A model generated the notes under the pieces. It was not told the origin of the DNA and searched no databases. It saw nothing but the letters and a program-made list of their open reading frames with translations. A stretch of DNA of 64,000 nucleotides from Epiperipatus broadwayi (lineage: Eukaryota > Onychophora > Udeonychophora > Euonychophora > Peripatidae): assembly GCA_028023455.1 (NCBI GenBank), contig JAQFVV010000253.1:198501-262500 (forward strand), written 5' to 3'. This document shows positions 1-12,200 of the stretch, piece after piece (the first letter of the stretch is position 1; each line of letters opens with the position of its first letter). The translations under genes and the position numbers were made by a program.

Positions 1-1069
1 ATTTTGTCGTAACTAAATAAATAAAAGGGATTTGGCCAATGGATTCCAATACAGAATCCTGGTGCCTTTAAAATAAATTAAAAGCTGTTCTTACTTGATC
101 CCATTATTTTAGTAGTTACATTAGTTGAAAGGGTGTTGTGTGACTAGGAAATATAATTGTGTCCAGTAAATCTTATTGAATTTTCTGATGAAAAAAATTT
201 AATAGATCTGACATAATTTGGTCACCCAGTATCGGTAATTAATATGTAAAAACCCATAGAGCAGCGGACATTACAGTATATAGAGAGTAAAGTACGAAGT
301 TGTGGTTATTGGTATATTCAGTCATAAACTAACCATTGTTGAGAAGTGATCTTTAAACTCAATATAATTCATCTTTTAAATGCTTGGAAACACAATTGGG
401 TTTTATATAATATACACCCTTAAAAAAATTAAACCAAGAATAGTTTTATTAGGTTAGTGTTTAATGACTTTGTATGTTCAGAATCCATAATGACCTATAT
501 TTATAATGTGTTGTATTATACCTCAGTATCTTTTAATTTATTATATAGGAGAGGAAGAAATCTATATATTACTGAGGATTTATATAATATCCTATGTATA
601 TGTCAAAGATATACATAATGCATATCTTTTTTACTTGAAGCCAAACCAATTTTTTATCACTTTGATGGTAATCATAATATTAAAAAACACAAAAATGCAG
701 TCTTGTTTAATTCACCATAAAACAGAAAATATCCTGATATACATATCTCCAATTTCATATTGGTTCACTTTAGTCATTTCATTGTTCCTATTTTTCATGT
801 TCTATTAGACTTTTCATCTACTTAAATATACATAATTGATCGACTTGCCCAATTTTCATGATTTTTTTAAAAAAGATTTTTTGCTCTCTTCAATGATTTA
901 ATATCTATTTCAGTTTTACCCCCTTTTATAAAACCATAAAATCACTTACAAATGATAGAATTCATCTAATAATTTATCCAACAGTATCACAATTTAAAGT
1001 TATCAGTAAATGTTCTTTTACTTCAACAGCAATGCAAATAAATTTTGACAAGTATGATGATCTAGGAGA
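1..1069. other. AT-rich stretch, no gene seen
   Basis: AT-rich DNA with no recognisable coding segment, RNA gene or element end. The one longer open frame (506-808, plus) is rich in Ile, Tyr, Phe and Leu, as expected of translated AT-rich noncoding DNA, and matches no family I know. Confidence 0.6.
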
Positions 1070-1176
1070 TTAAAACAGGCAAAACTATCTATACATATTG
1101 CCACTCAGTGCAATCCCGAGTAATCAATGGATGCCAGAAGGCTTGTGCATAAAATCCCATCTTTTGCCTGTTTTAA
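1070..1176. mobile_element. Tiny piggyBac-type MITE (TTAA-flanked)
   Basis: A 107-bp segment bounded on both sides by TTAA. It has perfect 15-bp terminal inverted repeats (left reads ttaaaacaggcaaaa; right is its exact reverse complement at 1162-1176). TTAA target duplication is the hallmark of piggyBac-type DNA transposons; the assignment rests only on this and on the TIRs, as there is no coding capacity. The interior (about 1085-1160) recurs in opposite orientation near 21610-21733, so it belongs to a dispersed family. Confidence 0.6.
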
Positions 1177-1456
1177 TAACAGTTATGAGCAAGCATAAGA
1201 GGTGGTGATGATGTAATCTAGGAGGTAAATACAATTGCAATTTAATCACATATCATAGTTGAATTTTTCTCTACTTTGGTTTACATGTGTCAAACTCTGT
1301 GCACTGACAACTTTGACACCAACTATTACATATTAATGATTATCACTAATTTATTAAAGTAGTATATCTTTTTTAAATTCATCATAACTATGCTTCTTAA
1401 GGTCATTATGTATTTATAAGTTATCTTTATTCATCAGTTTAAGAGTAACTGATAAA

Positions 1457-1516
1457 TTAAATTAAAAGCTTTCAGTATATATATATATATATATATACTG
1501 AAAGCTTTTAATTTAA
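1457..1516. repeat. 60-bp perfect palindrome around a (TA)n core
   Basis: The 21 bases at 1457-1477 are the exact reverse complement of 1496-1516, and the centre is alternating TA. The arms include the motif aaaagctttcag, so this is more than a simple microsatellite. It would form a perfect cruciform or hairpin. No TSD or coding is visible. Confidence 0.8.
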
Positions 1517-1650
1517 AGCTATGTACATATATATATATATATATATATATTTAATTTGATTCTAAATAGACAAATCCACATAACTTTGTGCTAAAATATG
1601 TCATTTGTCCTTTGCTTATTTCCAATATATACTAATATCCTCCAAGTTCC

Positions 1651-1652
<2 letters not shown>

Positions 1653-1735
<83 letters not shown>
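1653..1735. repeat. (TA)n microsatellite
   Basis: About 80 bp of uninterrupted TA dinucleotides. It lies directly beside the 3' end of a minus-strand Penelope-like fragment. A shorter array lies at 1528-1551. Reading frames through it give meaningless Tyr-Ile runs. Confidence 0.95.
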
Positions 1736-1737
<2 letters not shown>

Positions 1738-1739
1738 CT

Positions 1740-2174
1740 TTTTGGGCTGCACCTTGTATTATTTTCCATTACATACCGATATTTTGACAGACTAGCATCC
1801 AGCCATTATCAAGGTTAACTTTTGAAAGAAAAATCGTTAGGTCTCAAACAATAACATGACTGCATGTGAGATGAGAAATGAGATGCAACTTGAAGTAGTT
1901 CAGCATTCACAATATGAGGCTTATCAAAATGTTTATTTCCCTCAGTTTTTTCACCTATTAATTTTAAGTTAATATTAGATAAAATGAGAGGTTTCCACAT
2001 AACTGGAATACATTGTGCTTGTGCTTCTTCAGACCTATTTAAACCAGTAGTCTCTAATATTTCAATTGACTCTCTCATGGTTTTTAAATTATATCTTTCC
2101 AAATTAACAAGTATTTTTGTATTGTCAAAATCAGGTTTGTGACCAATTTCTAAAAATGGGAAGTAGAGGCACAA
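1740..2174 (-). pseudogene. Penelope-like element, C-terminal remnant and 3' tail
   Basis: The 119-residue minus-strand frame begins with a stretch resembling the end of the GIY-YIG endonuclease and the tail of Penelope-like retroelement proteins. It has a DFDNTKIL motif followed by a basic, Glu-rich helix (residues about 15-42, ending ESIEI) that is typical after the nuclease core. The reverse transcriptase and the nuclease catalytic part are missing, so this is a heavily 5'-truncated copy. Downstream on the minus strand comes a short tail (1740-1810) containing aaatatcgg, then a (TA)n array. The same arrangement of Penelope 3' end next to TA repeats recurs at 40.1 kb and 41.6 kb. The motif match is by eye; the family call is moderately secure, the subfamily unknown. 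Confidence 0.5.
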
Positions 2175-2830
2175 TTTCTAACCTTTAAAACTTGATAATC
2201 ATAATAATTATTCTGTAGTTGGACATCCAACTCTAACCTTTAGAAAAAAGGGATGGATATCATAAAATCATCTCTATTATTATAAAATGAAGTAATATAA
2301 TTACTAATAAATCACATATATTGGGGCTCTTATAAACAACTATAAATGTATAATACTAAAATGTGGGCTATGCTCATTGGTCAGTTAGTTATAAAGAATT
2401 TAGCTGCAAAGATATGCAATTAAGATAAAGAAAAAAACTAAAATCATAAAATAAATCATTTTCTAACCTAATAAAGAATTACAACAATCAAACGAACAAA
2501 GAATCAAACTAATCATATTGAAGCCTCTATATCGGGGTAGCTATTTCTAACCTATAAAATGATGCTTATATAGTTGGGCATATAACTCTAACCTAATAAA
2601 GTTATTCTAATCACAATCACAAAATCAAATTCCGATAATTCTTATAAAATAAATCTCAATAAATATTACTTTAAGACTATTATCAAAATAACTATAAATC
2701 TGTAATAATACTATGTGGACTATGCTCAGTGGTTGGTTAGTTATAAAAGGAATAGCCACCGAGGTATGCAGTTATGGTTGAAGCAAAAAATAAATAATAG
2801 TATAATAAATTATTATAAATAAAATAAATA
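2165..2830. repeat. Two diverged tandem copies of a ~350-bp unit
   Basis: The first copy (about 2180-2450) and second (about 2545-2810) share, in order, a 'ctaacct' region, a 'gttggacat/gttgggcat' segment with 'aactctaacct', and a distinctive 3' part, 'ggctatgctca-tggt-agttagttataaa'. Divergence is high, with indels. No coding or TSD seen. Confidence 0.6.
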
Positions 2831-2868
2831 ACTTGCAAAGAAAGAAAAAATATCCAATCATTTACTAA

Positions 2869-3132
2869 TTAACAATTTAGAATAAAATAGACCTGTACCT
2901 TCATCAAAAACACATTCTTTGAGCTATAAACGTGTGCACACTTCATATCTTTAAGCGGGTTACCCGTGCATCTTTTTTGATCGGTCGACATGTTGTTTTC
3001 TTTCTTTGCTGATGTAAAAACTGTAAGTATGACATCAACCAAAGTATGGCCATTTGATAGCTCAATCACATGGCCACAAGAAAATCTGATGAAATTTGGA
3101 TTTTTTTTATCGAATTTGTTATCAAGGAGCAA
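2869..3132 (-). other. Unrecognised 87-codon open frame
   Basis: A minus-strand frame with more balanced composition than the surrounding AT-rich DNA, containing Cys-His pairs (FSCGHVIEL near residue 18, DQKRC near 51, MKCAH near 62). It ends in a hydrophobic run. I do not recognise it. It could be a host exon, a transposon fragment or chance; the plus strand is also open for 79 codons over part of this segment, which weakens the case for coding. There are no clear splice signals in the right places. Confidence 0.2.
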
Positions 3133-4043
3133 ATTTAATTTTTTTTTGTTTTTTGATCAGTTTTGTAATTTTCATGAAGCGATAAAGACAAAAAATAGCT
3201 ACCCATTTTCAAATTGTCATTTTCCATAGGAAACATAATATTATTAATAAAGAAGGCCTAAAGTGGAACCTCAATGTAAAGCACAACATCATACTCCTGA
3301 GTATAAAATTTCAATTTTTTTAATAATATTTTAATTTTTTTTTAATTTTTTGATAAAATGATAATTTTTATTAATTTTATTTTTGTAATTGGTATGTGTT
3401 GATATAAATTATATATTTATTTATGCTCATATAGAATTCATATCTACCATAATTTTCTAAAGTTATAATCCACTTATTTTTAAAAATAAACTTATTTTAT
3501 AAAAATAATGATTCTCAAAAAGTTTAATAATTTATTATTTATTAGTATGTTTATATGATGTGTTTGTGTTTACAAGTAATGAGGTACATAACTAATAATC
3601 AAATGTATAGAAAGATTGCATATGCAGGCAAATAATCAAATTCTGATTTTTGTTTATGCCTTGATACTCATGCTTTGGAGTCACTCTGGTTTTGCTATAT
3701 GTTTTATCATATTATTTTCAAGTATATAGCTAAGTGATACAATAAATATAACAAGATAGCATCACTGGTGTACATAAAAAATATAAACACCACTGATGTG
3801 CATAAAGAATATAAACATCGCTGATATACACAAAAATATAAAATGAAGAGATGAAACTAATTTTATCAGTGATACAGATATTAATCTACAATTTCTAGTT
3901 TTAGATAGACAATAAGCCAATTTCTATGATGACAAATGAATATCTATCTTCTGAAAATGATTTGTTTTGTATCTTTTATTAGGATGAATCTTTTTCTTAT
4001 AGATGCCTTTGAGTTTTGGTAACTATTGGGGTACAAGATAAAA

Positions 4044-4099
4044 ATGAAGAATTCATATGCGACTTATTTTGGAGAGTCTGAAGCTATGGATTATCTCAG
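4044..4099 (+). other. Possible first coding exon (weak)
   Basis: An ATG with A at -3 opens 19 codons (starting MKNSYATYFGESEAM) that end exactly at a consensus donor, CAG|GTAAGA. In the same frame an in-frame stop lies at 4018-4020, so if real this would be an initiating exon. Its relation to the M13 peptidase exons 10 kb downstream is unknown, since no intervening exons were found. It could well be chance. Confidence 0.15.
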
Positions 4100-4635
4100 G
4101 TAAGACATATTATACATAATTTGAAAGATAATTTTGTGAGGAATACAAATAAATTATAACTAAAGATGTAATTTAAACTTTGCTCATGATGCATTAGAAA
4201 TTATGAACAAACAATAAAGTAACAATTATTTTGGATGTTGAAATTTCGTTTTTTCTTCTTCTTTTTTATATGGTTATCACTATATTTGTCTTAGACTTAT
4301 TGCTTTCCTTAGTTTTACTAATTTCTATTAATGTAATTTTTTGCTCTAGCATAACTAAAATTGAAGTTATTGTGAAAATTGTGTCTCAGATCTGTTTTAA
4401 CAAAAAATCAATATGGCATCCTTGATCCAAGCAGTTTTAAAACAAGTGATATGTGCTCACTAATTTTTGCATTTTTTAGTATCTGATGAAATGTTATATC
4501 AATAATTTGCAATATGATCTGAAATAAACTCTACCCTTGCAGAATAAAATGAAAATGAAAAGTACCTTTCTTGTGTTACAACTGAAAATAAAGCTTTTTC
4601 ATGCCACAACAGCATCATCATTATCATAATAATAA

Positions 4636-4636
<1 letters not shown>

Positions 4637-4700
<64 letters not shown>
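4637..4700. repeat. (ATT)n microsatellite
   Basis: About 20 uninterrupted ATT/TTA trinucleotides. The minus-strand poly-isoleucine frame over it is an artefact. Confidence 0.95.
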
Positions 4701-4703
<3 letters not shown>

Positions 4704-5879
4704 AAAAAACTTTTCAATAAGAAATAACGATGATGATCTCAGGATTGTTCTGTTTATCTTGGGAAAATACTCTATAGTATTGGGTTGTCACACATGACTG
4801 ACATTCTGGTAGGCTACAGGATTCACTCACCTAACTTAATAGTTAGTGTGTATTAACATATAATAACAACTACTATAATTAATTAAAGGAGCGATAAATA
4901 TGATCAATAATGAAATAAAATAATTGCATAAAATTTGGAATAATTCAGCCTTTTACCCAGAATATCAACCAGAATAATAGAAAGACAAGAGTACCTTTTG
5001 TATCCTTCCATCATCCATGATAACACAATAAAATAATTAAAACTAATTATTTCAGCAATTGGTCTAAGAAGAAGAATGGAATAATATGCAGTCAGAATTA
5101 AAATCTAGAAATAAGATTCGTTTCACTATCAAATAAATGTTTAAACTGAAATTTGCAATTCTCATAAAATAATTATCATCAAAATGAAATGTTAAGATCT
5201 GCATAAATTTGTTTATCTGGTGTATTAAGATTTCTGAAATTTAAACAATTGAGGACTGCATGAAAACACTATGCAAATATTTTACAATCACATAAATATA
5301 ATCAGCACATTGTTTGCATAAGTTTGCATCAAGGAAATAAATCAGCACAAAATTGACTAACATACTAGAAGTTTATTAACAATACAGAATAAAATAAATA
5401 AAATAAAAAATACATAAAACACATATTTTGGCTATAGTTGTTTTTTACCAGAACATAAGAATACTCAGAATTAAACTATCAATTTAAGGAAACTAGCTGA
5501 AATGTACAGCTAGCACACTATTAACTGATTTAAAATTTTAGAAGCTGCATTAAGCAAATGCTTAATGTGAAATAGACAAAAATCTTAACAATATTTATTT
5601 AAGTCTTATAAAGAGTCTACAAAATACATCCCTTATTTAAATTCTTAGTTGGCTATTTTTATTATGATATGAAGTACACCAATGAAATCTAAAGGCTATT
5701 TATTAAATTATCATGAACTGGGTTCAAATAGTATTCTCATCTAAATTTAAAACTCTACTGCTAATGAATTAACTAAATCAGGTTTGATATTAGAAATAAA
5801 CTATGAATGAGTACAACTCATTTATCAGAAGCCATACACACAAATTAATATTTAACTTAATGTTCACATAAAGTTAATA

Positions 5880-6345
5880 ATATATAATTCAACAACAAAT
5901 GACTTAAAATTCCCACCGAAGAAAATTTTCAGCTACTGATAAAAAAAATAAAACATTGTGTTAGAATATTCTGCAATTTTGAAATTAATTCTCTTCAATT
6001 GGTTTGCTTGTGAACTACTAGCAAGGCTAAGTAACACAATACACATATTGATCCCAAAATACTAAAGCACTACAAAGACAAAGTGCACATTGAGGAACTA
6101 ATTCCTCAAATCTAATGTTTATCTTGCCATAACTTTAAATAGAACACTGTAATCTACATCTTCTATGGTGGAAAATATATTCTAACTTCACATGAGGGAC
6201 AGAAATACTGAGTAACCTCTCCAAGAAAAAATAATTCATTAAAAGGATTGATGGCATCCAACCTATCTCTCAGGATCAAAATGTAGGTATAGACTTTGTC
6301 TCATCACCCAAGGAAAAGGAACACTCACCAAATATATAATCCTCT
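5880..6345. repeat. Diverged copy of the giant inverted-repeat sequence
   Basis: Several blocks match the left arm of the large inverted repeat (about 33770-34140) in the same order and strand. Examples are 'ttggtt-gcttgtg', the segment around 'cctcaaa', 'tat-ggtggaa', and most clearly the run aaaaggaacactcacca followed by 'aatcctctcat-ggatt' (6318-6354). Identity is much lower than between the two arms. This shows that the arm sequence belongs to a dispersed repeat. The RTE LINE follows immediately, perhaps inserted into this copy. Confidence 0.5.
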
Positions 6346-6598
6346 CATAGGATTAAGTTACATACATCATCATTATCAACAGCTATTATCAATCCACTGC
6401 CAAATGAAGGTCTCACCAAGTTCAACCCATTTTCTCTGATCTTTAGCTTCTGTTCTCCATATCACCCCTGCACATTTTCTTATTTCATCCATCCATATCA
6501 CATGTGGTCTCTTTCTGGGTCTTTTACAATCTTTTGGAATCCAGTTTAAGATTTCAATTGTTCATCTATTATTATTGCTTTTAGAAATATGTCCAGCC

Positions 6599-8166
6599 CT
6601 ACTCCACTTGTCTTTTTAATTTTTTCAATGAGTAACACCTGTTCATCCTCTTACTCATATATTGCATTTTCAATCTCTTCTTGTTACTCTCAACATGCAT
6701 CTCTCCATAAGTAAGAACTGGTAAAACACATTTATTGAAAATCTTCCTTTTCAAACACATAGGCATATTTCCTTTCAGTATCAAGTTAGTTCTATCAAAA
6801 GCACTCCAACCCAATTTAATTCTATGATTAATTTCATCCATTATGCTTCCATCTGTAATAATAATATGACCAAGGTATTTCTAATTGTTAACTTCTTCTA
6901 ACTCATCACAATCGATCTTTGTTTTCGTATTTTGAGAAAATCCATTAAACATTACTTTAGTCTTTTTAACATTCATCTTTAGTCCTACTTTCCTACTTTC
7001 ATCTGATAACTCCTGCAACATTTCCTGAAGTTCTAAAGCATTATTTGCAAAAACAACTACATCATCTGCAAAATCTAAATGACTTAAATAATCTCCATTT
7101 ACATTCCATCCTTTAGCTTCCCATTTTAATCCGCAAAATACTTCTTGCAATGCTGCTGTAAAAGTTTTGGAGATATGGAATCACCCAATCTTACACCATT
7201 CTCAATGTTGATTTTCCCAGTATCATTATGTAATCTAATTGTTGCTGTTACATTTTTTATAAATATTCTTTAAAATATGGCAAGAAGCTGGATCTATACC
7301 GTAATGACCCAATGCTTTAATGACTGAAGAAATGTTTATAGAATCAAATGTCTTTTCATAATCTACAAATCCAAAGCATAATGGCAACTCATATTCATTT
7401 GTCCTTTCTATAACTTCTCTCAATATCTGGATATGATCTACTGTACTAAAACCACTTTTTAAATTCAGCTTGTTCTTTTGGTTGGTGGAAATCCAATGTT
7501 CTCTGTAGATGAATTGTGATTATCTTGGTAAAAATTTTGTGTAAAACTGATAAAAGGCTGATAGGTCTGTAATTTCTAATATGTTCTTTATCACCTTTTT
7601 TAAATATTAATATCAATCAATCATCTGGTACACTTTTATCATTTAGACATTTGGTATATAACTTTGCTAAAAAAAAATTCCATTTCATCACCTGCTTCTT
7701 TTAATATACCAATTATAATTCCATCATTACCTGGAGCCTTTCCTTTCTTCATACATTTAATTGCATGTCTCACTTCTTCATTTAAAATTCTGGTCAATTC
7801 AGAAGATGTAATAGATATAGGAGGTACTTGTTGTTTATTACTATATAATTCTTGATAAATGTCTTCTACCAAGTTCATGATGTCATCCCTCTTTTTATTA
7901 ATTATTCCATCTTTTTTTCTTATTGCAGATATAAAGTTCCTACCAATACCAAAATGGTGTTTTAAAAACTTAAGACTTTTATTCTCTTCTACAGCATTCC
8001 TTGCTAGTTCACAGTTATACTTTCTTATATCATTTTCAACTCTTTTCGGAACCATTTTACAAAATTCGAGATATTCAATCATTTTCAATGCATCATTTTT
8101 GTATATCTTCATAGCCCTTCTTTTTTTCATAAATTCTCTAGTCTCAGTAAAAATTCTATTAGTCAA
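6599..8166 (-). pseudogene. RTE LINE reverse transcriptase region
   Basis: Pieces of the RT domain appear in order on the minus strand. At 7639-8166 lies the fingers region, with KGKAPGNDGI (the KAPGxDGI motif) about residue 143. At 7235-7423 is the palm segment LCFGFVDYEKTFDSI (the DY.K.FD motif). At 6881-7150 is HLDFADDVVVFANN, the FADD catalytic motif, followed by GLKMNVKKTKVMF. At 6599-6841 is the thumb/tail with IKLGWSAFDRTNLIL and CVLPVLTYGE. These are classical RTE-clade landmarks. The frame changes between pieces, and segments between 7424 and 7638 are broken, so no product is expected. Confidence 0.8.
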
Positions 8167-8450
8167 TTGCTGTTTTTACTACCAGCTATCTTTGTTGCAA
8201 TTTTTAAAAGCGTATCAGTTCTTTTCATATTTATTTCATTCAAATCTGAATCATGTTCAAAATCTACTAATACTTGAATCCGATTTGTAAGGTTCTAATT
8301 TAAATTCATTAGAATGTTTCTGAAGATTAGGAATATCAACTGTAAATATTGTTTTTCTTAATAATTTTTGTCCCTCTAGTTTTGCATTAACATGTATTTA
8401 ACATCTTACTAATCAATGATCACTTCCTGTGTTAAATTTATAAAAAAAGA

Positions 8451-9100
8451 TTACAATCTTGATATGTATTTTCTGTTAGCCAAAATATAATCCAATTCTG
8501 CTGTATCTTCATTTGGATGCTTCCATGTCCATTTCCTTTTAACATTTTTCTGAAAATTCCACAAGTCTATGTCCAACTCATTTCTATTACCATAACCAAA
8601 ATTATCTATGGCACTTTCATTTTTTTTACCAATTCTAGCATTAAAGTCTCCCCTAACAATTTTAAAATGTTGTTTACTCTGATCAAAAGCCTTTTGTACA
8701 TCCATATAAATATCTTCTACTACTTCACCATGAAAACTTGTTGGGCATAAACCTGAATTATCTGCATTCGATATCTGCTATTAAGTTGTATAGCTAATCT
8801 TGCCACTCTATCCAATACACCATCAATCTCCACAATATTGTTCTTTCACTTTTTATTTATAATGGATCCTACTTCATTTGTATTTTCAATATTTGTGCCT
8901 TTATAGTAGAGTACATGTTCACTTTTTAATTCAATTGTCTCTTCACCTTTTCTTCTAACTTCACAAAGTCCAATAATATAAGATAGTTTTTCTTGTAATT
9001 CTTGCAATCTTCCTTCACCTGAAAGTGGTCTGCAGTTGTAAGTACCTAAATAAAAAGTCATCATCAAATGGTAGCCTGGGTCCATAATCAGGGGATTCTT
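8451..9100 (-). pseudogene. RTE LINE AP-endonuclease region
   Basis: The upstream part (8846-9100) carries the N-terminal endonuclease start: a LGTYNCRPLSGEGRL stretch, then IIGLCEVRRKGE, where the Glu of the 'xxE' motif is a metal ligand in APE-type nucleases. The downstream part (8451-8705) has the GDFNARIG motif of the same fold and a WTWKHPNE segment. The 8706-8845 joint is frame-broken. In life this domain nicks the target DNA for target-primed reverse transcription. The loss of one continuous frame shows that it is dead. Confidence 0.75.
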
Positions 9101-9240
9101 ACCATCCTCCACCTTCTTCCACCGACCGCTGCCTTCGTTGGTGACTTTACAACTTCCTAGGAATAAGGGCCATGCTTTATTTTTTAGGTCATAAATGTAT
9201 ATATCTATTGGGAAAATATTATTTACACAAACATTCATTA

Positions 9241-12200
9241 TGCCTTATCAAACAACTGAGAAGAAAGGCCATGGTGCTTCTTGATCTTAAACTCAGAGGT
9301 AAAAAGCCAATAAACTCACCACACTGGGTAATGCATGTTGGTGAGGAGCCCATCCATGTTCGTATCCTATATAAATAATCACATAGTAATAACAGCTGCA
9401 ATGACAAGAATGTATGGAGTGGATATTAGGAATTTTCCCTGCTCAGTTCCTTTAAGGCCTCTAAGAGGAATCAAAGGGTCTCCTTTAAGTTAATAGCAAA
9501 CTCCTTTCTGCAGCCTAAGTTACATTAAATTAGATATATCAAAATATATAAATTTAATATAGTCCCCTCCATGGGACGTGGCCACATGGGCTAAAAACTA
9601 TGCTACCATATCAAAATGATCCACTCATGTCAAAATATAATGCACTATGGGAAGAACACATCTATTTCACAAGCGCAATGCATAATAAACATCAAACTAT
9701 GCTGGTATTAAGCATCTACCATTTCTCTAACTTAAGCAAAATACACTAATAATAAATCTGCATAAACAATTTGTACACGAATCAATATCTGAGATCAGTT
9801 ACTAGAACACACATATATTAGTATCAAATGTGAACTTTAAACAAGGAATATTAAACAGCAATGTATAGCATAAAAGATTATCCTAAAATAAAGTAGACCT
9901 ATTAATAAAGAATCATTGTTAGTAAAATAATTAATTACTGAAATAAATTTCTATCGAAACCTTATCTAAAAAATATGCTATTACAGCATAAGATATAAAA
10001 GTAGTTACTTCTGATAAATTGAAAAAAAAAATACTGTTTTACCTGTTAAAGATGTAACATAGATTTTAAATACTTAACATGCAAGATTAATATCTCTGGT
10101 TGCAGTAAAATAAACCAGATATATTTTATCAATATAACTTATATCGAAAATAAAATTTACTAAAAAAATGGTATAAATATAGTTTTACTTCTCATTATTA
10201 TGTACAACAATCTTCTCTAATTAAAAAAATGGTAGTAATGTCTACCTATTTACCAGAAAACCTTTAAAATATTACATAATCAATTTCAAAACCTCTATGT
10301 ATTACATTATAAAATAATAAAAAAATAAACACTTTTTTTAAAACCTTAGTTCTTTGGCAGAACGCCTCCGTTGCGGAGCCATCTGATCAGCTAAAGTTAT
10401 TCTTTACTCATAGTCCAAAAATATAAGCCGTTGAAATAGAAACACTTTTTTTAAATGAACATTTTTTTAGCAGTTGTAGCACAAAATATACAAAAAAAAA
10501 AACTACAGTCGAAGTGAAGCTTAATTCACAATTTAATTATGATAAGAAAGATTTGTAACAAAGACTAATATCATTACAGAGTATAAATATGATATCATCT
10601 AGCTAGCACATTGAAGAAGTTTTGTATGTTTTCCAGAAATTTTAATATTCGACCGGGTTATATTTAAGATAAGTAAATACAAAATTACATTATAATTTCT
10701 TCAAGAGCACACACTTTTAAAAGATTAAATTTTATGTTCAGGATGCTGAGAAAAATTATCAAGTGGTTTCCATAACTTTGTCATATTAATTTTAAATCGT
10801 TCATTTTCTCTTTATTTTAAAGGATACATGTCTATAATTTTAGCATATTAATTTTAAACAGTTCAGTTTCTTTTCAAATATACAGCATATCAATCCGTTC
10901 TCCAAATGATTATAAATTAACTTAATGACAAAATTAATTCTGTATATAACAGTTTCAGTTTTTAACTTCAAATAGTTTTTTTAAAAAAAAATCTATTTAA
11001 ATGCACCTCACATCAACTTTTTCTTAAACGATTATAAAGTAATCTAATTGATGAATGAACTATATAATAGTTCCTTTATATACAGATGCAGATGATATAA
11101 TAACTTTTTTTAAAAAAAAAATATGTAAATGACAGAACAAAATCTTGGCGAGTTCTAAATTATCAATTAGTTCATACTATAATTTTATCTTCTTTTTACA
11201 CACAAGGAATATTATTAAATACTAACGAAGACGTAAACAATTTGTTTTGACTATAAAAATGTTCATCTTTCTCGGTTTAGATAAATTACTAGGTTCCATT
11301 ATCAATTGATTTAACTTTATGATTTTAAGTTTTAAAATGAAATATTTTAAATTCTCTTGAATGCTGGACTTATAACTAGAAAAATTCTTAACTGTAGAAA
11401 AACACTAACAGAATGTCTTAATAATATATTTACCCTTTCCTTGTGGTCATAACTAATAGAATATAATCAGTTTATTACTGTTTATTTTAAAAAAAATATC
11501 GTTATAAAAATTTTAGTACTGTTAACTTCTGATCCCCTCGATATTTTTTTGTGAAAGCAGACGATAGATGACTGACAAAACAGAATCAACCCGCTATTTT
11601 TTTTTAGCCACACGAATCGCGTCGTCAAGTTATTTGAAATATAATACATTCCAGTTTAATAAATCAAAATCATAAATAATAAACAAACATTACCAACACT
11701 AATCATTTGTAAATTATAATTAAGATACCATTATATTTTTATTGAATGAATCGATTAATCAGAAGTATTAAAATAATATTATTTTAACCATTAATTGACT
11801 GAAATTTGTATCAATTTTCTTTAAATATTAGACCGTGACAAAAAAATAAAAAACCAAGAATACTTACATGCACTTTATTAATTAAATATAAGTACTTATA
11901 TTTTATTTTTTTATTAAGAATGGCTTCAATTTTAAACATATATAATACTAAATGAAAACCAAGTGCCAAAAGCACTGGGTTACAATATATATATTATTAT
12001 TTTCAAATAATCATATACCTGCATGGATAATTTTCTTGGTTATCCCCCCCCCCCTTAAAAATCCCATTAGTGAATACTCCCTAATCTTTAATATAGATAA
12101 TTCGTTAGATTGGGACATTTTCACACATAACACATTATTCTACTCTTGAATTGTCTTTCCCCAAAATGCTTTAGGTTTCCATTTTTCTTCTTATGAACTA

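Larger units (their letters stand above)
3133..5879. other. Gene-poor AT-rich stretch
   Basis: No gene family recognised. It contains two items listed separately: a possible first exon ending at 4099 and an (ATT)n microsatellite. The 64-codon frame at 4231-4425 is a Leu/Ile/Phe-rich translation of T-rich DNA. Confidence 0.5.
6362..9240 (-). mobile_element. RTE-type LINE, 5'-truncated and decayed
   Basis: Read right to left on the minus strand, one finds an AP-endonuclease region, a linker, a reverse transcriptase and a C-terminal tail, all in broken frames: the order of a single-ORF RTE/BovB LINE. The 3' end (6362-6590) encodes the typical RTE tail, ending with 'gatgatgatg'-like bases (gatgatgtatg on the minus strand), like the short 3' microsatellite tails of RTE elements. 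About 2.9 kb remains of a typical ORF of about 3 kb. The 5' boundary (somewhere in 9100-9240) is uncertain and I found no convincing TSD. Multiple stops and frameshifts make it inactive. Confidence 0.8.

Noticed and set aside
1605-1787. Open frame with long Tyr-Ile repeats (also at 21513-21776, 22537-22761, 28059-28262 and the start of 40235-41167)
   Set aside because: Translation of (TA)n microsatellites; no real protein.
4499-4717. Poly-isoleucine open frame
   Set aside because: Translation of an (ATT)n microsatellite.
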